20,649 nucleotides of DNA from DASUAS01 sp035763625. Lineage in GTDB: Bacteria; Actinomycetota; Acidimicrobiia; IMCC26256; DASPTH01. The stretch covers positions 1 to 20,649 of the forward strand of contig DASUAS010000409.1 in the NCBI GenBank assembly GCA_035763625.1. The letters run 5' to 3'. The number at the start of each line of letters is the position of its first letter. Position 1 is the first letter of the stretch. The notes under the pieces are model-generated. The model worked only from the letters and a program-made list of their open reading frames with translations. It searched no databases and was not told where the DNA came from. Shown one piece after another: positions 13,451-19,908 of the stretch. The position numbers and the translations under genes were made by a program.

Positions 13451-14689
13451 GTGGACGGCACCGCCGCACGCACCGTCGTCGAGTTCGACCACACCAGCCC
13501 GGAGTACGCGCAACAGGCGCACGACGTGACCGCGCAGCTCCGCGCGCGCTGTCCAGTCGCCTACTCGGAGAGCCACGAGGGGTTCTGGGTGATCACCGGC
13601 TACGACGCGCTCGCCGCGTCGATGCGCGACGAGACGACGTTCTCGTCGCGCCATGTCACCGCAGACGACGGTGTGCGCTTCGGCGGCGTGAACATCCCGG
13701 AAGCGCCGTACGAGAACGCGCTCGTCGAGATGGACCCGCCCGAATGGAACGCGTTTCGCCGAGTGCTGAACCCGATGTTCGCACCGGCCGCGGTCGAACG
13801 GCTCGTCCCCGATCTCGTCCGGTTCACCGACGCGGCGATCGACGCTCGTGCTGCGACCGGCTCGATCGACTTCGTGCTCGACCTCGCCAACCCCGTCCCC
13901 GCGCAGGCGACGCTCGCGTTCCTCGGCCTCGACCTCGAGGAGTGGCGCCGGTACGCCGAGCCCGCGCACGAGGTCGTCTACACGCGGCCGGGCACGCCCG
14001 AGTTCCGGCGCGCGGTGGACGGCCAGCAGTGGATGTTCGAGGCGCTCTTCGCTGCGGTCGGTGACCGTCGGCGCCAGCCGCGCGACGACAACCTCTCGCG
14101 CATCGTGCACAGCGACGTCGACGGCCGCACGTTTGCCGACGAAGAGGTCGTCTCGCTGCTCGGCACCATCGTCAACGGAGGCGTCGACACGACGACGGCG
14201 TTGTTCGCGAATGCGATCGAGCACCTCGACCGCGACCACGACCTCCGCGACCGGCTGCTCGCGGAGCCCGGGCTCGTCCCGCACGCGACCGAGGAGTTCC
14301 TGCGCTACTTCTCACCGGTCCAGGCGTTCGCCCGCACCGTCGCGCAGGACACCGAGCTCGGAGACCAGCAACTGCGACGCGGCGACCGGGTGCTGATGTG
14401 CTTCGCGTCGGCGAACCGCGACGGCGGAGAGTTCCCCGACCCCGACGCGTTCGTCGCCGAGCGCCAGCCGAACCGTCACGTCGCGTTCGGCATGGGCAAG
14501 CACCGCTGCATCGGGTCCACGCTCGCTCGCGCCGAGTTCACCACCATGCTGACGAGCACGCTGCGGCGCATCCCCGACTTCCGCATCGATCGGGCCGCAA
14601 CCGTGCGCTACCCGTCGCTGGGCATCGTGAACGGCTACGTCAGCATGCCGGCGACCTTCACGCCGACACCCCAGGTAGCAAGCTCTTGA
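13451..14689 (+). CDS. Cytochrome P450 (first)
   Basis: A 412-residue soluble bacterial P450. It has the I-helix oxygen-activation motif GGVDTTT (243-249, acid D246), the K-helix E282-x-x-R285 in EEFLRYFSP and the haem loop FGMGKHRCIG with the thiolate ligand C353. The GTG at 13451 is firmly supported by GGAGG at 13441-13445, five nucleotides upstream; longer frames reaching into coxM are not credible. The gene starts 11 nt after coxM, so it is co-transcribed with the two redox subunits. The likely role is hydroxylation of a hydrophobic ring compound; the substrate cannot be deduced. The end of the gene contains a MarR-box-like element overlapping the stop codon. Confidence 0.95.
   Translation: MDGTAARTVVEFDHTSPEYAQQAHDVTAQLRARCPVAYSESHEGFWVITGYDALAASMRDETTFSSRHVTADDGVRFGGVNIPEAPYENALVEMDPPEWNAFRRVLNPMFAPAAVERLVPDLVRFTDAAIDARAATGSIDFVLDLANPVPAQATLAFLGLDLEEWRRYAEPAHEVVYTRPGTPEFRRAVDGQQWMFEALFAAVGDRRRQPRDDNLSRIVHSDVDGRTFADEEVVSLLGTIVNGGVDTTTALFANAIEHLDRDHDLRDRLLAEPGLVPHATEEFLRYFSPVQAFARTVAQDTELGDQQLRRGDRVLMCFASANRDGGEFPDPDAFVAERQPNRHVAFGMGKHRCIGSTLARAEFTTMLTSTLRRIPDFRIDRAATVRYPSLGIVNGYVSMPATFTPTPQVASS
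14678..14689. promoter_or_regulatory. Candidate MarR box upstream of marR
   Basis: GCAAGCTCTTGA matches TCAA-N4-TTGA with one mismatch and has perfect CAAG/CTTG arms. It overlaps the stop of the first P450 gene and lies 94 bp before the marR ATG. It resembles the elements at 11968 and 18687, including the T that follows TTGA. Confidence 0.35.
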
Positions 14690-14769
14690 TACACTTCCGG
14701 GAAGACCTTCGCCATCTCTGGCCCGACCGATCCGAGTCGACGGGTACCCGCGGCATCGGGACGCTCCGT

Positions 14770-14775
14770 TACAGT
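14770..14775 (+). promoter_or_regulatory. Possible -10 box of a leaderless marR transcript
   Basis: TACAGT lies 8 nt before the marR ATG, and no Shine-Dalgarno precedes that ATG. No convincing -35 was found at 16-19 nt spacing, so the call rests on the -10 and its placement alone. Confidence 0.3.
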
Positions 14776-14783
14776 CGCCGGCC

Positions 14784-15302
14784 ATGGCGCGGACACGACA
14801 ACGAGCGGAGAGCGCGGCTCCATTGGTGAACGAACAGGGCGACTACCGCCCGCGCGAGTTCGGCCGGATCACGTGGTTGGTCAAATTGGCCGAGCGCGAG
14901 GTGGGTCGCGAGCTCGACCGCGAGCTGCGCCACACCGGCCTGACCAAGTCGCAGTTCGGTGTGCTCCAGGCCCTGATGCACCTCGAGCGCGCGTCCTCGG
15001 CGGCGCTCGCTCGCACCGTGTTCGTCACGCCCCAGGCGATGGTCGGGATCGTCGCCGGGCTCGAACGCAAGGGCTTCATCCGCCGCAAGAGCTCGAAGGT
15101 GTCGGCCCGGGCGATCGACGCCACCGTCACCGCGTCCGGGAAGGCCGTCTACGCCGAAGCGGTGCGCATGATCCGCAACGTCGACGACATCCTCGCCGCG
15201 GAGTTCACCGGCAAGGAGCTCGACCAGCTCGACGACTTCCTCGAGCGGATGATCGCCGCCATGCGACGCGGTCAGAGCGCGCGCGGCTCGCGCGTGGTCT
15301 GA
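14784..15302 (+). CDS. MarR-family transcriptional regulator
   Basis: A 172-residue MarR-type dimeric winged-helix protein. The DNA-binding core runs from about residue 53 to 125: LTKSQFGVLQALMHL, SSAALARTVFVTPQAMVGIVAGLERKGFI (recognition helix within 82-99) and a wing up to VTASGK. Helices before and after form the dimer interface. MarR proteins typically repress neighbouring catabolic genes until an aromatic or acyl-CoA ligand binds. It sits between the coxS-coxM-P450 genes and the dioxygenase/amidohydrolase operon, and matching inverted repeats occur in both regions' promoters. Its stop is only 10 nt from that of the convergent dioxygenase gene. Confidence 0.93.
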   Translation: MARTRQRAESAAPLVNEQGDYRPREFGRITWLVKLAEREVGRELDRELRHTGLTKSQFGVLQALMHLERASSAALARTVFVTPQAMVGIVAGLERKGFIRRKSSKVSARAIDATVTASGKAVYAEAVRMIRNVDDILAAEFTGKELDQLDDFLERMIAAMRRGQSARGSRVV

Positions 15303-15312
15303 CCGCCTGCGC

Positions 15313-16368
15313 TCACCGGAAGACCGCGAAGCACTTGTTCGAGTTGAACACGTGCGTCTCCACGTAGTCGCTCCACTCCAGCGCGAGTCCTTGCTCCTCC
15401 ACCGCGCCGACGAGGCAGAACCAGTTCAGCATCTCCTGCTGTCCTGACTGCTCGATCGCCTCGAGCGTCGCCGCGTGCCACACCGCGTGCTCGCCGTCGA
15501 CCAGCGAGGCGTAGAAGGCGCGATCGGCGTCGTGATCCGGATAGATGCGCCAGCCGCGGTCGTGGAGGAACCCGTGCGACCAGCTCGATGACGCAACCAG
15601 CGCCACGCGCAGGTCCGAGGCGGCCGCCGCCCGGGCCACGGCCCGGCCGACCGCGATGCATCGGCGCGGGCTGGGGCTGGGCGGATCGGGCCGCGGGGCG
15701 TCGCCCCCGCCGTCGAAGCGGACCATGCCACCGCGACGGCTGACCGCGAGACGGCCGTAGCAGTTGATCGTCATGGGCACGACCGCGTAGGGAAAACCCC
15801 GGCGGTGGTAGTCGAGGAACAGCACCGTGTTCGACACCGCGTGCGGGAACGGCCGATCCTCACGGGTCGAGTAGGCGTACGCGACGTCGACGTCGTCGTG
15901 CAGCAGCGACGACGCGAGGTTCCGCCCGAACTCCAGGTGACCGCGGAGCTCGTACCTGACGTCGGGATCCTCGTCCCAGATGTTGGGGAGCGCACTGCCC
16001 GTCGGGCTCCGCCACGGCGTGAACGACAGGCCGTCCGCGGCGATCACGCAGAACGCGGGCACGACGTCCTCCCGGAACAGCTCGTACTGGTCGTCGCCCC
16101 AGATCACGACGACGTCGGGTGCGAACTCGTCGAGCGCGGCGCGCACGTGGTCGCAGCCGCGTACGAGCGCGGCCCGGTGCTCCGCCGCCGCTTCGAGGCG
16201 GTCGCGGTCGAACTCCTCGCGCATCCCCGCAGGCCAGCCCTCACCCTGCTTGACCGCCTCCGGGACGCTCGGGTCGGCGAACGCGAACTGCAGCGCGCGG
16301 TCCATCGTGTCGTCGGGCCAGCCGAGGGGCGGGAAGTGCGTCAGGCCGAGGCCGAGGACCTCACCCAC
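15313..16368 (-). CDS. Class III extradiol dioxygenase, LigB-like
   Basis: A 351-residue protein of the LigB superfamily, which uses Fe(II) to open catechol-type rings beside the hydroxyls. Visible landmarks are LGLGLTHFP near the N-terminus with the first probable iron ligand H11, PDVVVIWGDDQYE (about 84-96) and SSSWSHGF, whose H265 corresponds to the catalytic His of protocatechuate 4,5-dioxygenase. FNSNKCFAVFR closes the protein. The start GTG (16368) has GGAGG at 16375-16379, six nucleotides upstream, and the gene overlaps the end of the preceding amidohydrolase by 8 nt. It lacks a separate LigA-type small subunit here. The operon suggests a pathway of ring cleavage plus decarboxylation or hydrolysis. 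Confidence 0.85.
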   Translation of the reverse strand: MGEVLGLGLTHFPPLGWPDDTMDRALQFAFADPSVPEAVKQGEGWPAGMREEFDRDRLEAAAEHRAALVRGCDHVRAALDEFAPDVVVIWGDDQYELFREDVVPAFCVIAADGLSFTPWRSPTGSALPNIWDEDPDVRYELRGHLEFGRNLASSLLHDDVDVAYAYSTREDRPFPHAVSNTVLFLDYHRRGFPYAVVPMTINCYGRLAVSRRGGMVRFDGGGDAPRPDPPSPSPRRCIAVGRAVARAAAASDLRVALVASSSWSHGFLHDRGWRIYPDHDADRAFYASLVDGEHAVWHAATLEAIEQSGQQEMLNWFCLVGAVEEQGLALEWSDYVETHVFNSNKCFAVFR

Positions 16369-17635
16369 CGACTGCCTCCAGCCCGAAGACACGGCGAGCG
16401 TTGCCCTGCAGCACCTTCGCCTGCTCGTCGGCGTCGAGGTGCGCGACCTGTTCGAGGATGAGCTCCCGGGCGTGTGGCCAGCTGCTGTCGCCGTGCGGGT
16501 AGTCGCACTCGACCATCACGTTGTCGACCCCGAGCTCAGCGATCGAGGCCGCGCCGTGGCGGTCGTCGATGAAGCAGCCGAACACGTGGTCACGGAACAG
16601 CTCGCTCGGGCGCACGTCGACCGATCCGGTGTTGAACTCGCCCGCGTCGACGGCACCCATCCCGGTGAGCCCGAAGCCGGTCCCCGTCTTCAGGCGCGGC
16701 GCGTAGCGCTCGAACACGTAGTCGGCGCGTTCGAGGATCGCCGGGATCCAGCCGATCCCGCCCTCCGAGAGGCACAGCTTCAACGTCGGGTAGCGGACGA
16801 ACAGCCCGCTGTAGAGCCAGTCGGCCAGCGCCGACGCGGCGAGGTTCGACGGCAGCGTGGCCACGACCAGCGGCGGCGCGTCGTCGGAGGTGTACGGCAA
16901 CCGCGACGACGACCCGATGTGCGCGCAGACCGGCATCCCGGCGTCGGCGCAGGCCGCGAACACCGGGTCCCAGTACCGCCGGCGGTCGTGCACCGACGGG
17001 AGCCCGAGCGCGGCGGGGTTCTCCGAGAACGTGACCGCACGCGCCCCCTTCGCCGCGCAGCGTTCGACCTCGGCGACCGCGAGGTCGGCGTCCCACAGCG
17101 GCAGGATGATCAGCGGGATCAGACGGCCCGGCACCGCACCGCACCACTCGTCGATCATCCAGTCGTTGTAGGCCCGCACGCAGGCGAGGCCGAGCTCGTG
17201 GTCGGACGCCTCGGTGAACTCCTGGCCGCAGAACCGCGGGAACGCCGGGAAGCAGAGCGACGCGCTGATGCCGGCCTGGTCGAGGTCGGCCACCCGCGCT
17301 TCGGGCTGGTAGCAGCCGGGGCGCAGGTCCTCGTAGCGCTCGGGGAAGTCGACGAGGTCGCGCTTGCCCGACGCAGGATCGAACAACCGACCGCCGAGCT
17401 CGGCCAGGCTCTTCTGCTTCCGCTCGAAGCGCCACACGACCCTGCCGTCGTCTTCCACCGCGCGCGGGCACTCGTCGTGCCACTTCGCGGGGAGGCGGCT
17501 GGTCCACACGTCGGGCGGCTCGACCACGTGGTCGTCGACCGAGATCATGGTCACCGCGGTGGGGACGGGCTCGGCGGACGAGACGGGCTCGGCGGACGAG
17601 ACGGGCTCGGCGGACACGGCGGAGACGGAGGTCAT
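16361..17635 (-). CDS. Amidohydrolase-2 family metal-dependent hydrolase/decarboxylase
   Basis: A 424-residue protein of the ACMSD/gamma-resorcylate decarboxylase-like amidohydrolase family. The N-terminal metal motif is SVDDHVVEPPDVW (D34, H36), with H239 in VCAHIGSSS, a glutamate in SEGGIGW (E291) and the final acid D378 in VECDYPHGD. Such enzymes decarboxylate or hydrolyse ring-derived carboxylates. The ATG at 17635 overlaps the upstream gene's stop as ATGA; this adds a 29-residue tail containing a hexapeptide repeat before the domain begins at M30 (17548), which is an alternative start. It is the middle gene of a three-gene operon with an ACMSD-like protein and the LigB-like dioxygenase. 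Confidence 0.9.
   Translation of the reverse strand: MTSVSAVSAEPVSSAEPVSSAEPVPTAVTMISVDDHVVEPPDVWTSRLPAKWHDECPRAVEDDGRVVWRFERKQKSLAELGGRLFDPASGKRDLVDFPERYEDLRPGCYQPEARVADLDQAGISASLCFPAFPRFCGQEFTEASDHELGLACVRAYNDWMIDEWCGAVPGRLIPLIILPLWDADLAVAEVERCAAKGARAVTFSENPAALGLPSVHDRRRYWDPVFAACADAGMPVCAHIGSSSRLPYTSDDAPPLVVATLPSNLAASALADWLYSGLFVRYPTLKLCLSEGGIGWIPAILERADYVFERYAPRLKTGTGFGLTGMGAVDAGEFNTGSVDVRPSELFRDHVFGCFIDDRHGAASIAELGVDNVMVECDYPHGDSSWPHARELILEQVAHLDADEQAKVLQGNARRVFGLEAVGG
17565..17615 (-). repeat. 18-bp tandem repeat coding a hexapeptide
   Basis: Nearly three perfect copies of an 18-bp unit (17565-17582, 17583-17600, 17601-17615 partial) encode (SAEPVS) repeats at the N-terminus of the second amidohydrolase. 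The unit length is a multiple of three, so copy-number change keeps the frame. Confidence 0.9.
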
Positions 17636-18639
17636 GCTGCTCCTCGGGGCGCGTGCGGAAGACCGAGGAACTCGACCGCGTTCGTCGTGCGGATCGCGGT
17701 GAGCACCTCGGGGTCGAGCGGCTCGAGCTGATGCAGCTCCTCGACGACGTAGCCCGGCGCCGGCGCGAAGAACGGTGCGTCGGACCCGACGACGACGCGC
17801 GCCGCGCCGACCAGGTCGAGCAACGACCGCAGGGCGGCCGGGGCGTAGGTGAGCGAGTCGAACCACATCGACCGCACCGCGTCGAAGGGTGATCCACGCT
17901 CGGCCCGGGCCGGGTCGGCGTCCCAGAAGGCCTGCATGCGCGGCAGGTGCAGGGGCAACGTGCCACCCCCGTGGCTCGAGCACACGCGCAAGCCGGGGCT
18001 CTGCTCGACGAAGCCGTTCGCCACCATCGCCGCGACGCTCGTCCCCAGCTCGGACGGGAAGTTGACCGCCGCCGCCATCGGTGGATCGGCCACGCAGTCC
18101 CAGTAGGGCGGATGGAACGCGTGCACGAACACGCACAGCCCGGCGCCGGCGGCGGCCTGGAAGAACGGCAGGAACCGCGCCGCGCCGGTGACCGTCCCGA
18201 GGACGTTGGACCCGACCTCGACGCCGGCGAGTCCGAGGCTGCGGACGTCGTCGAGCGCGGCGATGGCGGCGTCGAGGTCCTGCAGCGGGACCGCGCCCAG
18301 ACCGACCAACCGGTCGGGCGCCGCCGCGGCCATCTCGGCCACCGCCTCGTTGAGCCGGCGGCAGAAGCTCGTCCCGAGCGCCGGTTCGGCCCAGTAGCTG
18401 AAGAGCTCGGGCATGACCGAGATCGCCTGCACGGCGATGCCACCGGCGTCCATCGCCCCGACCCGCGCGTCCACGTCCCACGCTTCGCGCGGCACGGTGC
18501 GGAAGTGCGCGCCGCCGACCAGCACGTCGGCGGTGTCGCCGTGGTCGAGGAACGCGGCGAACCGGTGGTCGTGTCCGAACGGCAACCCGCGCGGGACGAC
18601 GTGGGTGTGGACGTCGATGAGTGGTGACCTCGCTGTCAC
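17632..18639 (-). CDS. ACMSD-like amidohydrolase (decarboxylase)
   Basis: A 335-residue amidohydrolase with the zinc ligands of aminocarboxymuconate-semialdehyde decarboxylase: H11 and H13 in IDVHTHVVP, H173 in FVHAFHPP, H223 in SSHGGG and D287 in VGSDAPF. ISVMPELFSYW (73-83) and the RLVGLGAVPLQD segment (110-121) also fit. ACMSD enzymes decarboxylate ring-cleavage products, which suits the extradiol dioxygenase two genes downstream. The GTG at 18639 has GGGGGA just upstream; the ATG at 18669 lacks one and would cut into the promoter. The gene is first in its operon and divergent from the second P450, sharing a 99-bp control region. Confidence 0.9.
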   Translation of the reverse strand: MTARSPLIDVHTHVVPRGLPFGHDHRFAAFLDHGDTADVLVGGAHFRTVPREAWDVDARVGAMDAGGIAVQAISVMPELFSYWAEPALGTSFCRRLNEAVAEMAAAAPDRLVGLGAVPLQDLDAAIAALDDVRSLGLAGVEVGSNVLGTVTGAARFLPFFQAAAGAGLCVFVHAFHPPYWDCVADPPMAAAVNFPSELGTSVAAMVANGFVEQSPGLRVCSSHGGGTLPLHLPRMQAFWDADPARAERGSPFDAVRSMWFDSLTYAPAALRSLLDLVGAARVVVGSDAPFFAPAPGYVVEELHQLEPLDPEVLTAIRTTNAVEFLGLPHAPRGAA

Positions 18640-18671
18640 GGCATCCCCCTTCGCCGTCCACCTTCGCACCT

Positions 18672-18700
18672 ATCTCAAGGTGTGGTCAACACGTTGATAT
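18672..18700. promoter_or_regulatory. Inverted-repeat operator in the divergent amidohydrolase-P450 promoter
   Basis: Arms ATCTCAAGGTGT (18672-18683) and ACACGTTGATAT (18689-18700) are inverted repeats matching at 10 of 12 positions with a 5-bp centre. The right part contains TCAACACGTTGA (18687-18698), the TCAA-N4-TTGA form also seen before coxS. It sits between the divergent starts. Confidence 0.55.
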
Positions 18701-18711
18701 CGAGGTACGCT
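18683..18711 (+). promoter_or_regulatory. Possible promoter of the second P450 gene
   Basis: TGGTCA (18683-18688, four of six -35 matches) and TACGCT (18706-18711, TANNNT) are 17 nt apart. The TCAA-N4-TTGA element lies at the end of the -35 and in the spacer, so a bound repressor would block polymerase. The P450 GTG follows with AAGGGGGA. A nearly mirror-image leader, CGAAGGGGGA plus CCGTG, precedes the divergent gene's start. Confidence 0.4.
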
Positions 18712-18738
18712 CCGACCACGCCGCTCGAAGGGGGAACC

Positions 18739-19908
18739 GTGGCTGTCGTCTCACTCAGCGATCCTGACTTCCTCGTCGACCCGTACCCCGCGATCACCGA
18801 GCACCGCCCCGAGGGCGTGGTGCCGAACACCGATCAGGGCGGATGGTGGGTGCTCGACTCCGAGACGATCTGGCGGCTGATCCGCGACCCGAACTCGGCG
18901 AGCGATCCCGACAAGGCCGACCCCGAGGCGCCGATCACCAAGGTGTTCAAGCAGGCGCGCCTGTCGATGTTCTACATGGACCCGCCCGACCACACCCGCA
19001 TCCGCGGCTCGGTGAAGGTCGACTTCACGCCGCGAGCGGTCAACGGGCTCGAGCAGACGATCGTCGCCACCGGTACCGACATCGTCGAGCGCCTCCCCCG
19101 GTCGGGGCGCATCGACGTCGCGGCCGACTTCGGCGACCTCGTGCCGATGACGGTGATGAGCGACTTCCTCGGGGTCGAACCCGAGCGGCGCGACGAGTTC
19201 CGCATCTGGACCCTCACCCGCATCAACGGGATGTTCGATCCCAAGCGCAACGGCACGCCCGAGTTCGTCGAGTCGACCGAACAGCTCCGCGGGTACTTCT
19301 CGCAACGCATCGCCGACGCGCGGCGCGCCCCGGTGGGCGGCCTCGTCGACCGGCTCGTTGAGTCGGGCGAGCTCTCCCACGACGAGATGGTCGACCTGCT
19401 GATCATCATGCTCGGGGCAGGGATCATCACCACCGCCGACCTGATCGGCAACACACTCCACGCGTTGCTCACGACCCCGAGCGAGCTCGACGCCATCCGC
19501 GCCGACCGGTCGCTGGTGCCCGAGGCGATCGAGGAGACCTTGCGCTACGACTCCCCCGCGTTGTCGGCCGGGCGCATCCTCACCGAGGACACCGAGCTCT
19601 TCGGCCAGCCGATGGCCGCCGGCACGTGGCTCCGACTCATGACCGCCGGCATCGGACGGGATCCCGACCGCAACCCCGACCCCGACCGCTACTCGGTCAC
19701 CCGCCCGAACAAGGAGTACGCGGCGTTCGGGGGCGGGCTGCACCACTGCCTCGGCATGCACCTCGGCAAGCTCGAGGCGGTCATCGCCCTGAACCTGCTG
19801 CTCGACCGGTACCCGGCGTTCTCCCTCGCCGACACGTCGACGCCCGCCTCGCGCCGGGGCATCCCCGGTTTCCGCGGGTTCGACCACCTCATGATCGACG
19901 TGCCGTGA
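18739..19908 (+). CDS. Cytochrome P450 (second), I-helix acid missing
   Basis: A 389-residue bacterial P450 with the K-helix E266-x-x-R269 (EETLRYDSP), the haem-binding loop FGGGLHHCLGMHLGKLE with thiolate C337, and the N-terminal DPPDHTRIRG C-helix motif (81-90). The I-helix reads LGAGIITTADL: the alcohol T231 is present but the acid that normally precedes it is isoleucine (I230). This should weaken normal proton delivery for O2 activation. The GTG at 18739 is chosen because AAGGGGGA precedes it; an ATG at 18682 would lie inside the operator. The downstream monooxygenase gene overlaps its stop as GTGA. Confidence 0.94.
   Translation: MAVVSLSDPDFLVDPYPAITEHRPEGVVPNTDQGGWWVLDSETIWRLIRDPNSASDPDKADPEAPITKVFKQARLSMFYMDPPDHTRIRGSVKVDFTPRAVNGLEQTIVATGTDIVERLPRSGRIDVAADFGDLVPMTVMSDFLGVEPERRDEFRIWTLTRINGMFDPKRNGTPEFVESTEQLRGYFSQRIADARRAPVGGLVDRLVESGELSHDEMVDLLIIMLGAGIITTADLIGNTLHALLTTPSELDAIRADRSLVPEAIEETLRYDSPALSAGRILTEDTELFGQPMAAGTWLRLMTAGIGRDPDRNPDPDRYSVTRPNKEYAAFGGGLHHCLGMHLGKLEAVIALNLLLDRYPAFSLADTSTPASRRGIPGFRGFDHLMIDVP

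Noticed and set aside
12680..14284. 534-codon minus-strand frame opposite coxM and the first P450
   Set aside because: Antisense shadow of two well-supported genes; low-complexity composition.
18682..18738. ATG at 18682 as start of the second P450
   Set aside because: It would put the coding start inside the operator and upstream of the -10 box; GTG at 18739 has a clear ribosome site.
18751..19887. 378-codon minus-strand frame opposite the second P450
   Set aside because: Antisense to a P450 with all haem motifs; no protein-family features.
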